From Prevotella sp. P3-122 (lineage in GTDB: Bacteria; Bacteroidota; Bacteroidia; Bacteroidales; Bacteroidaceae), in contig NZ_NPJH01000013.1 of assembly GCF_002251365.1 (NCBI RefSeq), positions 124,001 through 188,000 of the forward strand: a stretch of 64,000 bases of DNA. Reading direction: 5' to 3'. The translations under genes and the position numbers were made by a program. Positions 27,496-37,650 of this stretch are shown here, piece after piece. The notes under the pieces are model-generated. The model was not told the DNA's origin and did no database searches. It saw only the letters and a program-made list of their open reading frames with translations. How positions within the stretch are numbered: position 1 is the first letter of the stretch; each line of letters starts with the position of its first letter.

Positions 27496-28632
27496 TTATT
27501 CTGTAACGGTGCGGCTCTTAGTTTCCATTACAGTCTTCTCGGCTGAACCGTCAACGATGACGCAACGGTTCTTGTCATTCTCCTCGAACGGCTGCACGGT
27601 GTCACCCTTAGAATCTGTAACTATGCGAGATGCATCGATGTTGTATTTCTTTACAAGCTCGTTCTTGAAAGTCTCAGCACGCTGTAGAGCATACTTCTTG
27701 TTGATAGCTGGTGTACCAGTACCCTTGTCAGCATAGCCTACAATAGAAATAGTAGCTTCTGGATATGTGTTGAGGAAGTCAGCAATGCGGTCCATAATGG
27801 CATTCTTAGCCTCTGGGTCAGACTCTCTGATGTTGTAGAATTTCACTTCGTGGAGCTTTACAGGTACCTTCTTGTAGATGGTATCAATAACAGTATAAGT
27901 CTTTGGTTCTGGCTTTGGAGCTGGCTCAGGCTCAACAACAGGAACAGGCTCAACGACAACAGGAGCTTTCTTGTACTTGTGACCGAAGCGGATGCTAAGT
28001 CCGAGCAAAGCAGAAATCTGCCAGTCATCAGCATCGTTCATCTTTGAATTGAAACGGTCGTCAAGGCTATTTGCATTGATTTCAAGTGACAGGCCTACAG
28101 GCTTTGTTACGTTAGTCTCAAGACGGAGACCGGCACGTATATTGTGGCTCAGACGATTGTCGTCCCATGCGAGCTGCATGTTCCTGTCGCGGTTGGCTGA
28201 TGCCATAGCGAGAGCCTCATCGTTGTCCCAAGCGTGTGTGAGTCCGACACCACCGAGCAGGATAACGTTCAGAGGATGAGCGCCACTCTTGTTCTTGCTG
28301 AAGAGATTGGTCAGATTCAGGAGCAGGTCTAAATCTGTAGTAATATAATTCCACTTGTAGTAGCCAAGGTCGTCAAATCCGCTCTTTGCCTGCCATCCGT
28401 TCACGTGCAGACGAGCACCTACACCAGGAGTGAAGTAGCGGCCTAGAGAGAAAGCGCCCACAGGGGTTATGAGCTTATCCATTTTGGCATCGGTAAGAGT
28501 CATCTGTGCTCCACCCTGCACTTCTATAAAGTTATAAGATTTCAGCTCACCTTTATCACTATTCTGTGCAAAGGCAACACTGGAAAACAGTAGTCCGGCT
28601 ACTGTAGTCAGAAAGATTTTTTTGTAATGCAT
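27496..28632 (-). CDS. OmpA-family outer-membrane protein
   Basis: Protein of 378 aa. The signal peptide (MHYKKIFLTTVAGLLFSSVA) is followed by an N-terminal beta-barrel of about 220 residues, then a proline-rich hinge (VVVEPVPVVEPEPAPKPEPK). The C-terminal OmpA peptidoglycan-binding domain has ATISIVGYADKGTGTPAINK and LQRAETFKNELVKKYNI. Such proteins tether the outer membrane to peptidoglycan and are abundant in Bacteroidales. The usual final Arg-rich motif appears as NDKNRCVIVDG. It is monocistronic, with a clear promoter and terminator. Confidence 0.9.
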   Translation of the reverse strand: MHYKKIFLTTVAGLLFSSVAFAQNSDKGELKSYNFIEVQGGAQMTLTDAKMDKLITPVGAFSLGRYFTPGVGARLHVNGWQAKSGFDDLGYYKWNYITTDLDLLLNLTNLFSKNKSGAHPLNVILLGGVGLTHAWDNDEALAMASANRDRNMQLAWDDNRLSHNIRAGLRLETNVTKPVGLSLEINANSLDDRFNSKMNDADDWQISALLGLSIRFGHKYKKAPVVVEPVPVVEPEPAPKPEPKTYTVIDTIYKKVPVKLHEVKFYNIRESDPEAKNAIMDRIADFLNTYPEATISIVGYADKGTGTPAINKKYALQRAETFKNELVKKYNIDASRIVTDSKGDTVQPFEENDKNRCVIVDGSAEKTVMETKSRTVTE

Positions 28633-28669
28633 AATATAACTTGGTTGGTTTGAAATTTCAATTGTGTTG

Positions 28670-28701
28670 CAAATATATGTAAATTTAACGAAAAATACAA
28701 A
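28670..28701 (-). promoter_or_regulatory. Promoter of the OmpA-family gene
   Basis: On the minus strand TTTG (28701-28698) and TATATTTG (28677-28670), separated by 20 bp, give a near-ideal Bacteroidetes promoter 37 bp before the ATG. Confidence 0.72.
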
Positions 28702-28740
28702 TTATCTCCAATCTTTTTCACATTATTATATATGATGGCT

Positions 28741-29634
28741 TTACTTTATCGTATCAAATCCCGATCCGAAGACACCCTGACAAAATGATTGTGACACCAT
28801 TGCCATGGGGTCGATACGTTTTATAAGGTTGAATACATCCTGCGATTCGTACTTCCTTGCGAGTACGATGAGTATTTGAACATCGCTCTTCGAATACCAT
28901 CCTGTACCCTTGATGAGTGTCACTCCGCGGTGAACGCTGTTGTTGATGGTGTCAGCAATAGCATCATACTTTTTGGAGATAATGATGAACTGCACAGTCT
29001 GCCTTGTTCCATTGACAACATAATCGCATACGAAACTGGCTATAAGCGTAAAGGCCACGCCATAGACGATAGTCTCGAGACTGTGGAAAAGGAAATAAGA
29101 GGAACAGATGATGCAGATGTCGCATGTCTGCATGGCGCGTCCGAAGCTCATCCGCGTGTACTTGTTGAGGAGCGCCACGATAATGTCTGTACCGCCTGTA
29201 GAGCCATTGTGAGAGAACACTATTCCCAATCCCGCTCCACCAAGCGCACCTCCTATGAGCACATGCATGAACTTGTCCTCGCCTGGCGTGATGACAGGGT
29301 ATTGCTCAAATAAAGGTTGCAGCACGCCTACCAAAGAGGACAATATAGTCACTCCAATGACAGTACGGATAACGAACTGTTTGCTTAATGCGCGGTAGGC
29401 TATGACAAGCATGGTTAGGTTGAGCACCCATATTGCAATGCCTGGCGGAAGCTTGAAAGCATAGAAAAGCAATGCGGAGATACCGGCAACACCTCCCATA
29501 ACTACATGCTCAGGAAGTATGAACGCGGTGTAGCCGAAAGCATACATCAATATGCCAAATGTGATGAAGAACATGTCCTTGTACTGATGACTGAACTTTA
29601 CAGCGTACTTGGCAACATTCGTAGAATTGTCCAT
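28741..29634 (-). CDS. YitT-family membrane protein (DUF161/DUF2179)
   Basis: Protein of 297 aa with five or six predicted membrane helices in the first 200 residues, including FGYTAFILPEHVVMGGVAGI and GLGIVFSHNGSTGGTDII, the YitT/DUF161 signature. A cytoplasmic DUF2179 domain follows, ending RKYESQDVFNLIKRIDPMAM. The family is widespread and its transport or sensing role is unsettled. The gene stands alone with its own promoter, divergent from the secreted repeat protein at 30 kb. Confidence 0.88.
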   Translation of the reverse strand: MDNSTNVAKYAVKFSHQYKDMFFITFGILMYAFGYTAFILPEHVVMGGVAGISALLFYAFKLPPGIAIWVLNLTMLVIAYRALSKQFVIRTVIGVTILSSLVGVLQPLFEQYPVITPGEDKFMHVLIGGALGGAGLGIVFSHNGSTGGTDIIVALLNKYTRMSFGRAMQTCDICIICSSYFLFHSLETIVYGVAFTLIASFVCDYVVNGTRQTVQFIIISKKYDAIADTINNSVHRGVTLIKGTGWYSKSDVQILIVLARKYESQDVFNLIKRIDPMAMVSQSFCQGVFGSGFDTIK

Positions 29635-29729
29635 TGATGGTTTTAGTTAGTTCTTTATTTATTTGGTTGTCAAATCATTATGTTGGTACTCTGAAACTAT
29701 GCCTAAGCCCCTTGTACCTTATACAAATG

Positions 29730-29760
29730 CAAAGTTAATGCAAATCGCAATAAGTACAAA
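29730..29760 (-). promoter_or_regulatory. Promoter of the YitT-family gene
   Basis: On the minus strand TTTG (29760-29757) and TAACTTTG (29737-29730), separated by 19 bp, match the Bacteroidetes consensus. The leader to the ATG at 29634 is about 90 nt. Confidence 0.7.
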
Positions 29761-29884
29761 ACATTTCCACCTATTTTTTTTGGACGCAGGCACAAAGGTG
29801 TTGTTCTATAAGTTGGTGTTTTCTACAAGATTGTTTCATATTTGGCAAAATAAGACAAGTAAAACGAAAAATTAGTATAAAATC

Positions 29885-29915
29885 TTTGCCAATAAATTAT
29901 AATTCACTATATTTG
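29885..29915 (+). promoter_or_regulatory. Promoter of the 30-kb secreted protein gene
   Basis: TTTG (29885-29888) and TATATTTG (29908-29915) with 19-bp spacing match the Bacteroidetes promoter consensus, 45 bp before the ATG at 29961. Confidence 0.72.
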
Positions 29916-29960
29916 CAACGGATAATTATCAAAATAAGTGTAACTAACATTTAACAGCAC

Positions 29961-31958
29961 ATGAAAAGACTCTACTTACAGACTTTTTTAGCAGCATTAT
30001 TGCTGACTGTTTCCACAAACGCAAATGCCGCAGTAGCATCAATGGCAGATCTCTTCGGCAAATACAAGTTCACAGCCACCGTTGAGGTAACAGCAGATGG
30101 CGAGGCATACAAGGAGCACTTCGCTGCCGAGAGCGAGGTTGTCATCACCAAGGATGCCGCCAACATCTATGATGCTCAGATTACTGGTTTTGCCGGCGCA
30201 AAAGGTAATGAGGCTATGAAAGTGAACATGTTCAACGCCGAGAAGAATGCTTTTGCAGTATCAAACCCCAACGGCAACAACTACGGAGTGTTCACCGGTG
30301 GTATATACTACTCTGAGGCAGACGGCAAGTATCCGTTTGGCGAGACACCGCTCGGAGCTCTTGTCTTCACCTACGACCCCGACACAAAGAACATTACCGT
30401 TCCTGACTTCACCATTATCGGTGACTGTGACTGGGCAGCAGGCACATGCAAGGTACTGGCAAAGTTCACCAATGTGAAAATGACTCTCGTTGAAGCAGAG
30501 AACATTGAGATTGCTGACATCACAGGCGAATGGACTGTTAAGGGCGCGGGCGAATTTGGCACAAAGCCTGAGTCTGCTCTTCCTGATACATATACATTGA
30601 CACTGGAACAGAACGGCAACGCAAAGACCTATACCGCCACATTCACCATCGAGGGTGTAGCTCCATTCACACTCGACGCCACTTTCGACGGCAACACACT
30701 CACCATTCCATTCAGCAACAAGTGTGTAGACGAGACCAATGGCTGGTATGTCGTAAACATGTATAGCCACAATCCGCTCGAGGGAACCATCACATTCACA
30801 TACTCTTCAGAGAAGGCTATGCCATCAGCCAATCCTCTTGTTATTGGCAAGCAGACAGGCAACGAGGAAGCTCCTACGGAATTCATCCAGTGGTGGATGA
30901 ACGGCAGCGCAGTGAAGAAGGCTGACACCGAGGCTGTAAAATGGGACGGCACATACACTCTGAAGTCTAACGATTTTCTTAACTTCGACGAAGGCGAGGC
31001 ATTCCCTGTGGAGTCCGACTTCGTTGTTACTTACTTTGAAGCGACAGACGCCTACTACGTTACTTCGATGCTTGGCTACGAAATAGGCTCGCTGAACTAT
31101 GGAGGATTGAAGCTCACTCCTTCTGCTGACGACCCCAACTCTGCTACTATTGCCCTGGACGGCGGCTATGGCTCGGCTTACCTGAAGTCGGCAGAGAACA
31201 ACACCGTATGGTACTGCATCAAGGATGCCAACGGCGCAAAGTCTCCGCTTACCATAACACGCAACGAGGACGGAACATTCTCACTGAGTTCATTCTTTGT
31301 TGCCAAGGGCGCATATGGAGAAGAGAACACATATATCTGCGGCTACCAGTCGAATGTGCTCACTGTGAAGAGCGCAGAGGAGAAGCCTGTATGGGAAGGA
31401 ACATACACCGTAACAGCCACCGTCGAGAAGATTGCTGACGGAGATTATCCAGAGACCTTCGAACTGAAGATTGAGGAGAACGCATACAACAACCAGCCGT
31501 ATGTAACATCGTTCATCACATCAGACTTCTACTCCCTGAACTATGGTGGTGCACCATTTACAGTATCAGACAGCGACGAGGACAAGGCAGAGATGGCTTC
31601 CGACAAATTTGTCAAGACTGTCTCCCCCGGTGAGCTTTACTGGAAGGTTATGGACGTAAACGGTCAGACAAGTCCAATCTCGTTCACACGCAACTCAGAC
31701 GGTACTATCAGCATCGCATCGTTCAGCCTGTTCTCCATCAACTTCAACAACAACGAGACAAAATGTCTGGCAGTATATAACAATGTAGTAGCCAAGAAGG
31801 GCGACACCAGTGTTGGCGCGATAACAAATAATGCAGACGGCAAAGTAGCTGTTTACGACATCATGGGACGCCAGTTGGATACCGACATCAACAGCATGAA
31901 GGGCAAGCTGGTCATCGTCAAGACAGCCAACGGAACACGAAAGGTTCTTGTAAAGTAG
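29961..31958 (+). CDS. Secreted multi-repeat beta-rich protein with a C-terminal sorting-like tail
   Basis: Protein of 665 aa with a signal peptide (MKRLYLQTFLAALLLTVSTNANA). About four related beta-rich repeats follow, each built around GTYTLK/GEWTVKG-like openings, a YYVTSMLGYEIGSLNYGG or YVTSFITSDFYSLNYGG strand pair, and NEDGTFSLSSF or NSDGTISIASF. They suggest lipocalin/calycin-like barrels, though I cannot name the family. The C-terminus (GKVAVYDIMGRQL ... NGTRKVLVK) resembles the type 9 secretion sorting domain. It has its own promoter and a terminator separates it from susC. Function is unknown; surface exposure is likely. Confidence 0.7.
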   Translation: MKRLYLQTFLAALLLTVSTNANAAVASMADLFGKYKFTATVEVTADGEAYKEHFAAESEVVITKDAANIYDAQITGFAGAKGNEAMKVNMFNAEKNAFAVSNPNGNNYGVFTGGIYYSEADGKYPFGETPLGALVFTYDPDTKNITVPDFTIIGDCDWAAGTCKVLAKFTNVKMTLVEAENIEIADITGEWTVKGAGEFGTKPESALPDTYTLTLEQNGNAKTYTATFTIEGVAPFTLDATFDGNTLTIPFSNKCVDETNGWYVVNMYSHNPLEGTITFTYSSEKAMPSANPLVIGKQTGNEEAPTEFIQWWMNGSAVKKADTEAVKWDGTYTLKSNDFLNFDEGEAFPVESDFVVTYFEATDAYYVTSMLGYEIGSLNYGGLKLTPSADDPNSATIALDGGYGSAYLKSAENNTVWYCIKDANGAKSPLTITRNEDGTFSLSSFFVAKGAYGEENTYICGYQSNVLTVKSAEEKPVWEGTYTVTATVEKIADGDYPETFELKIEENAYNNQPYVTSFITSDFYSLNYGGAPFTVSDSDEDKAEMASDKFVKTVSPGELYWKVMDVNGQTSPISFTRNSDGTISIASFSLFSINFNNNETKCLAVYNNVVAKKGDTSVGAITNNADGKVAVYDIMGRQLDTDINSMKGKLVIVKTANGTRKVLVK

Positions 31959-31978
31959 CATAATACATAAATACCCGT

Positions 31979-32024
31979 AATGAGTTCTCTATGGTTGTCG
32001 TAGAACAGGCATAGGGAACTCATT
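31979..32024 (+). terminator. Terminator after the secreted repeat protein
   Basis: AATGAGTTCTCTATG pairs with CATAGGGAACTCATT (one G-U pair) and TTC-rich sequence follows; 21 bp past the stop at 31958. The 137 bp after it, up to the susC start, contain two partial copies of a TACCCGCTT ... AGGG motif (around 32044 and 32101) of unknown meaning. Confidence 0.7.
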
Positions 32025-32161
32025 TTCAATCAAGTAAACAAATACCCGCTTTTGAGGGACGGCAAAGCCGAAACATCCTTGTGATAGCGGCAAAGTCTCT
32101 ACCCGCTTAGGGCACAAAATTGTTTACTCGTCATCTAAAAGACAATCTAACAAACAGAATA

Positions 32162-35100
32162 ATGACAAACAAAACAGTAAAACAGACAACCTCATTGAGA
32201 AGACTGTTCCTCGTTGGCATACTGTCAACAGGACTTGTTCCTCTCTGCGCCACCAGTCCATATAACACGGCTTCAGCACAGAGCGGACAGGCAGCAGAGC
32301 AGTCGGACATCAAGATTGTACAAGGCTGCGTCTACGAGAAATCAAATGGTGAGATACTGCCTGGAGCAACCATCTCCATCTACCAGGGAGACAAGCTCTT
32401 CACGGGCACGGTGTCGGATGTTGACGGAAAATTCAAAATCAGCATCCCCAACGGTGACTTTGAGATAAGGGTATCGTATCTCGGACTTGTCACACAGACA
32501 TTCAGCTCGAAGAGCAAGGGACTGGACAAGTTGAACGTATTCCTGGAATCAGACTCGCAGACCATCAACGATGTTGTAGTAACTGGTTTTGTAAACAAGA
32601 ACAAGGAGTCGTTTACAGGTTCTGTAACCCAGATTAAGGGTGCAGACCTGAAAATGGTTTCCAACACCAATATTATTACCGCCATAGCCGCACTTACTCC
32701 TGGCATGGCAATAGTGCAGAACAACTCACAGGGCTCGAACCCTAACCATGTTGAGGAGCTGATACTGCGCGGAACAAGCTCTTTCTCTAACAGCGGACAG
32801 GACGTTAACCAGCCAACTATCATCCTTGACGGCAGCGAGATATCAATGCAGGATCTCTACGACCTCGACATGAACGAGGTGGAAAGCATCAACGTGCTCA
32901 AGGATGCCTCGGCTACAGCTCTCTACGGATCGAAGGCCGCCAATGGCGTCATCGTCATTACACGAAAACCGATAAAGAACTCTACTGTCAGGGTACAATA
33001 TAATTTCACTGGGGACCTGCAGTTCCCTATGTTAGGAGACTATAACGTACTCAATGCTGCCGACAAGCTGAAGTACGAGCAGATGGCAGGACTATATGAT
33101 GCCCAGGGAGCCATTGATGCCACCACCGGACTGCCACTGCAATATGAGCTCGACAACCTATACAACGAAAGATACAAAAGGGTGGCAGCAGGACAGAACT
33201 CCGACTGGCTGTCGCAACCAGCACGTGTCGCTTTCTCACACGACCATTCGCTCAGAGTCTACGGAGGTGCAGAAAACCTGAGATATGAACTCAACGGACG
33301 ATTTGCCGACACACGCGGCGTGATGAAAGGCGACTACCGCAAACGCTACTCCATAGGCTTCAAACTCGACTATTTCATCAAGGATGCCATACAGATTTCC
33401 AACCGTACCACATATTCTGAAATAAGCACAAAAGACACACCGTATGGTTCATTCTCACAATATACTCAGATGAACCCATACGACAGAATGTACAACGATG
33501 ACGGTACTGCCAACACCGACCTCGCATGGGACCTCAACAACCCGCTCTACGAAGCACAGCTCGGAAGCTATTCAAAGGACGGAACGCATACTCTGAACAA
33601 CAATACTGACTTCAGATGGGACATCAACAGGCAGTTCCGTCTAACCGGTCACCTCAACATAGTTAGCACTCTCGGATGGGGCGACACCTTCACCTCACCC
33701 AAATCGTTGTATTACAAGAACGAAACAGACCTTACCAAGAAGGGACAGTTGCTTAAAACCGATACCCGTTCTACATCCTACAATGCCAATGTTGTCGGAA
33801 CATACAACAAGATGTTCAAGGACAAATCGCTTGTCAGCCTGTCTGCCGGATGGGAGATAAACCACAATAAGAACCGCAGCGAGACTACGGAGGCTATAGG
33901 GTTCTTCAACGACAAGCTTTCGTTTATTGGCAATGCGGCAGGCTACCCTTCCGACAGGCAGCCATCAGGCTCGCAAGGCGAAACAGCTACGGTAGGTACT
34001 TTCTTTACAGGAAACTACTCGTTCCGAAACAGGTATTTCGTCGATGCCACATGGCGCACAACAGGCTCATCACAGTTTGGCGAGAACAACAGATGGGGAA
34101 ACTTCTGGTCGGCCGGTGCCGGATGGAACGTCCTCAACGAGAAATTCATGAAAGACATCAAGAAGCATTTCGACATCCTGAAAGTACGCTACAGCATGGG
34201 CTATACCGGCAAGGTGACATTCAGCCCCTATCAGGCAATGACGATGTACAAATACCTGAACACCTATGAGTACAAGAACGGCATTGGTGCCGTGCCGCTG
34301 ACTGTAGGGAACATCGACCTGGCATGGGAACGTACAATGAACTACAACGTCGGTCTCGACCTCTCTATGTTTGACCATCGCCTGAATATCGTTGTCGACG
34401 CCTACATCCGCAACACCACAGACCTGCTTCTCGACAAATCGATGCCTCCCTCCACGGGTGTGACAACAGCTACCGCAAACCTTGGAGAGATGCAGAACAG
34501 AGGTCTTGAATTCCAAATAGACGGATACATCATCCGAACTAAGGACTTCTACTGGAAGTTGGGAACAATGGGATACATGAACCGCAACAAGATTACAAAG
34601 ATAAACAAGGCTCTTGAAGAGATTAACAACAAAAACGAAGAGAACTCCAGCTCTTCGCTTGTTCCTCTGCCACAGTATGCAGAAGGCGAGAGTACGACAG
34701 CCCTGAAGCTGGTACGTTCTGCCGGCATAGACCCTGCAACGGGAAAGGAGATATACATCAAGCGCAACGGAGAGAAGACTTTCGTCTACGACTCTGCCGA
34801 CAAGGTGCTCATCGGTGATACGGAACCAAGATATACAGGAACCATTAACACCAACATCTACTGGAAGGGCTTCAGCCTTTACGCCTTGTTCAACATGAGG
34901 CTCGGTGCATGGATATACAACACCACAAGGGTAAGCAAGGTAGAAGGAAGCAATCCTAAGTACAACGCAGACCAAAGGGTATTCGATGACCGTTGGAAGC
35001 AACCCGGAGACATAGCGAAATACAAGGACATAGCCGACAGCTCACGCCCGGAACAGACAGACCGCTTCGCTGAGAAGGAAAATACTCTGACACTTGGCTC

Positions 35101-35275
35101 ACTGAACCTCAGCTATGAGTTCAGCGACCAGACATGCCGCAAGCTCAGCCTGCGCAATCTTAGGTGTGGTCTTAACTTCACCGACATCCTCAGACTGTCT
35201 ACCGTGAAGATAGAACGAGGCACAGACTACCTCTACAGCCAGGGCGTAGAGATGTTCGTTAGTCTCACTTTCTAA
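32162..35275 (+). CDS. SusC/RagA-family TonB-dependent outer-membrane transporter
   Basis: Outer-membrane importer of 1037 aa. The ATG at 32162 is preferred over the upstream in-frame 32120 because it leads directly into the signal sequence. After the signal comes a carboxypeptidase-regulatory-like domain (VQGCVYEKSNGEILPGATIS, DVDGKFKISIP). The TonB-box/plug region follows, with SQTINDVVVTGFVNKNKESF and the SusC signature NVLKDASATALYGSKAANGV near residues 245-265. A 22-strand barrel ends in SQGVEMFVSLTF. It works with the SusD partner just downstream as a lidded 'pedal-bin' importer. Neighbouring nucleotidase and Nudix genes, and no CAZymes, argue against a classical glycan role. Confidence 0.95.
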   Translation: MTNKTVKQTTSLRRLFLVGILSTGLVPLCATSPYNTASAQSGQAAEQSDIKIVQGCVYEKSNGEILPGATISIYQGDKLFTGTVSDVDGKFKISIPNGDFEIRVSYLGLVTQTFSSKSKGLDKLNVFLESDSQTINDVVVTGFVNKNKESFTGSVTQIKGADLKMVSNTNIITAIAALTPGMAIVQNNSQGSNPNHVEELILRGTSSFSNSGQDVNQPTIILDGSEISMQDLYDLDMNEVESINVLKDASATALYGSKAANGVIVITRKPIKNSTVRVQYNFTGDLQFPMLGDYNVLNAADKLKYEQMAGLYDAQGAIDATTGLPLQYELDNLYNERYKRVAAGQNSDWLSQPARVAFSHDHSLRVYGGAENLRYELNGRFADTRGVMKGDYRKRYSIGFKLDYFIKDAIQISNRTTYSEISTKDTPYGSFSQYTQMNPYDRMYNDDGTANTDLAWDLNNPLYEAQLGSYSKDGTHTLNNNTDFRWDINRQFRLTGHLNIVSTLGWGDTFTSPKSLYYKNETDLTKKGQLLKTDTRSTSYNANVVGTYNKMFKDKSLVSLSAGWEINHNKNRSETTEAIGFFNDKLSFIGNAAGYPSDRQPSGSQGETATVGTFFTGNYSFRNRYFVDATWRTTGSSQFGENNRWGNFWSAGAGWNVLNEKFMKDIKKHFDILKVRYSMGYTGKVTFSPYQAMTMYKYLNTYEYKNGIGAVPLTVGNIDLAWERTMNYNVGLDLSMFDHRLNIVVDAYIRNTTDLLLDKSMPPSTGVTTATANLGEMQNRGLEFQIDGYIIRTKDFYWKLGTMGYMNRNKITKINKALEEINNKNEENSSSSLVPLPQYAEGESTTALKLVRSAGIDPATGKEIYIKRNGEKTFVYDSADKVLIGDTEPRYTGTINTNIYWKGFSLYALFNMRLGAWIYNTTRVSKVEGSNPKYNADQRVFDDRWKQPGDIAKYKDIADSSRPEQTDRFAEKENTLTLGSLNLSYEFSDQTCRKLSLRNLRCGLNFTDILRLSTVKIERGTDYLYSQGVEMFVSLTF

Positions 35276-35308
35276 TGTATTACACATTATTATATATATA
35301 GCACCAAC

Positions 35309-36730
35309 ATGAAAAGAACTTTAGGAAATATAATATTGGCAATAAGCGCACTGGTAGCCACGACATCGTGCGATGGCTATCTCGACATAACTCCCGAGGG
35401 TCAGGTGAAGCGCGACGAGATGCTGTCTACCAACGAGGGTGTTGAGGATGCTCTTTATGGAGTGTATGCCCAACTGCGCTCTACATCCCTTTACGGTCAG
35501 GAACTGTACTTCCAATCGCTTGAGGTAATGGCAAACAGCCTGTACTGCTACGGCAACGACGCCATTGCCGCGCTTGGCAAATTCAACTACACAGACACCC
35601 GTGTTAAAAACGTCTTTGCCTCGGTATGGACGGATATGTATGCCAACATATCCAATGTAAATAGCATCATCAACAGCCCGCTTGTTGAAAACGCCACCTC
35701 CTACCCTGCCACCATCTACCGTGGAGAGGCTCTGGCATTGAGGGCATTCATGCACTTCGACCTCATGAGGCTCTTCGCAGAGCAAATAACCGTTAACCCC
35801 AATGCCGACGGCATACCATACAAAAAAGAATTCTCGTTAGCCATTCCTGACTTCGAAAAACTATCAGTCAACTATGACAATGTTCTCGCCGACCTTAACG
35901 AAGCCGAAAGGCTATTGGCCGACGAAGACTCGCACAGGGACGAGACCGCATTCATGTCCGACCGGCAGATACACTTGAATATCCATGCCGTAAGAGCACT
36001 GATGGCAAGGGTATACCTCACCATGGGCAACAAGAGTAAGGCTCTGGAATATGCCATGAAAGTGATTGATGGAAGCGGGCAACAGCTGAAAACAAAAACA
36101 GAAGTCCAGAACGACCTCGCAGGCGTGCTGTCAAAGAAGGAATGCCTGTTTGGTGTCTACTACTCCAACTTTTATTCGGTGGTAAGCACAAAGCTTCAGC
36201 AGAGGATATCTTATTCCTCGCTCGACATCCGTCCCGACTTCATGGAGACATACGAGGACGGCGTGAGCGGTCTCGACTATAGGACCAACGCCTATTTCAC
36301 ATCCGTAGACCAGGGTGGACAGCCGGTATACAGGCTGTCGAAGTTCACAGACATCTACGAGCTCGATAACAATGCGTCTGCACGTCCGAAAGACCTCATA
36401 CAGGGCATCAACATGATAAGGCTTCCTGAAATGTACTACATTGCTGCGGAATGCCTGCTCGACACCGATTACGAAAAGGCAGTCGCTCTTTTCGATGAGG
36501 TAACGACAAGCCGCGGCCTTGAGCCTTTCGATACCGAGAATGCCACACTTACCGTCAACGACATCAACAAGGAACGCTTTAAGGAATATATAGGCGAGGG
36601 ACAGACATGGTTCAACATGAAGAGACAAAATCTCACCATATCATCATACGACAACAATACAACTTACCGTCCGGAGGACGGCATCTATGTTGTACCAATA
36701 CCAGATGCCGAGAAGGAAAATAGGAATTAA
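35309..36730 (+). CDS. SusD/RagB-family substrate-binding lipoprotein
   Basis: Surface lipoprotein of 473 aa that forms the lid of the SusC transporter. The lipoprotein signal MKRTLGNIILAISALVATTSC is followed by DGYLDITPEGQVKRDEML, the classic SusD start. Further signatures are IYRGEALALRAFMHFDLMRLF and MPEMYYIAAE-like RLPEMYYIAAECLLD. The C-terminus has GEGQTWFNMKRQNL. It lies 33 bp after susC. Substrate specificity cannot be read from the sequence; similarity to the RagB group would suit peptides or other non-glycan ligands. Confidence 0.94.
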   Translation: MKRTLGNIILAISALVATTSCDGYLDITPEGQVKRDEMLSTNEGVEDALYGVYAQLRSTSLYGQELYFQSLEVMANSLYCYGNDAIAALGKFNYTDTRVKNVFASVWTDMYANISNVNSIINSPLVENATSYPATIYRGEALALRAFMHFDLMRLFAEQITVNPNADGIPYKKEFSLAIPDFEKLSVNYDNVLADLNEAERLLADEDSHRDETAFMSDRQIHLNIHAVRALMARVYLTMGNKSKALEYAMKVIDGSGQQLKTKTEVQNDLAGVLSKKECLFGVYYSNFYSVVSTKLQQRISYSSLDIRPDFMETYEDGVSGLDYRTNAYFTSVDQGGQPVYRLSKFTDIYELDNNASARPKDLIQGINMIRLPEMYYIAAECLLDTDYEKAVALFDEVTTSRGLEPFDTENATLTVNDINKERFKEYIGEGQTWFNMKRQNLTISSYDNNTTYRPEDGIYVVPIPDAEKENRN

Positions 36731-36766
36731 GCAACGAGGGATTAAGAAAGAATGGGGCTACCCCCC

Positions 36767-36826
36767 TATCTCCTCTATCCCCTCTATCTCCTCTATCTTA
36801 TCTATCTCCTCTACCCCCTACCCCCT
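36767..36826 (+). repeat. 9-bp polypyrimidine tandem repeat between susD and the DUF4843 gene
   Basis: Five 9-bp units of consensus TATCTCCTC are followed by two TACCCCC units, ending 20 bp before the next start codon. The period matches that of the minisatellite in the TPR gene. Being in the intercistronic leader, length changes could tune expression of the downstream lipoproteins. Confidence 0.85.
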
Positions 36827-36846
36827 AAAAAACAAAAGAAAGAACA

Positions 36847-37650
36847 ATGAACATCAAGAAACTAACAATAGCACTTGCTACGGCAGCAGCGGCAATATCA
36901 TGTAGCGAAACCGACTACATGACATTCGACTCTGCCGACTCGGGTGTATACTTCACAAAAGATACACTCACCTACTCATTCAGCGTCACTCCCATCGAGA
37001 TAAAGACGTACACCTATCATGTGCCTTTCCGCATCATGGGTCCAACCAGCAAGGAACAACGCAAGGTGAGCTTCATCATCGACCCGGCGCTCACAACAGC
37101 CAAGGCTGGTGTGCAGTACAATATTGGCGAGGCCATAGTGATGCCCGACTCTATCAACGGCTACATTCCTGTAGAGATACTGCGTGACGGACTGGAAGGC
37201 AACTATAGCGACGGCTACGTAAAGTACAAGCTGCAACTCACACTGGCTGAGAACGAGTATTTCAAGCCTACCCTTGACTCGGCAAGCCAGACACGCACGC
37301 TGACATTTGACAATGCCATAGAACAACCTGAATGGTACAACGCACATGGTGACAAGGTGTGGAACACATCACAGCTCGGTGTATGGCATCCGTATAAGTT
37401 CATCAAGATGGTGGAGTACTTCCATGCCATTGCCGATATCCAGCCGGAGACCTATAAGAAGATGGTGGCTGCCTATGGTGAGAACCTTGAGCATATACCT
37501 TACGGCGACCCTTATGTTTATGCCACAATCTTCAAGAAATACATTTACCAGCCGATGTACGAGTTCTTCAACGACCCGGCCAACCGCGATGACATATTGG
37601 CTGCATACCCCGACTTTCCATTCGATTTCCCTAATCCTTATGGCGTATGA
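36847..37650 (+). CDS. DUF4843 lipoprotein of the SusCD locus
   Basis: Lipoprotein of 267 aa (signal MNIKKLTIALATAAAAISC). After YMTFDSADSGVYFTKDTLTY come VPFRIMGPTSKEQRKVSFII and AKAGVQYNIGEAIVMPDSIN, the layout of DUF4843 proteins that follow SusCD pairs. They are probably surface-exposed accessory binding proteins. The stop overlaps the next start by 4 bp (ATGA), so the two lipoproteins are translationally coupled. Confidence 0.85.
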   Translation: MNIKKLTIALATAAAAISCSETDYMTFDSADSGVYFTKDTLTYSFSVTPIEIKTYTYHVPFRIMGPTSKEQRKVSFIIDPALTTAKAGVQYNIGEAIVMPDSINGYIPVEILRDGLEGNYSDGYVKYKLQLTLAENEYFKPTLDSASQTRTLTFDNAIEQPEWYNAHGDKVWNTSQLGVWHPYKFIKMVEYFHAIADIQPETYKKMVAAYGENLEHIPYGDPYVYATIFKKYIYQPMYEFFNDPANRDDILAAYPDFPFDFPNPYGV

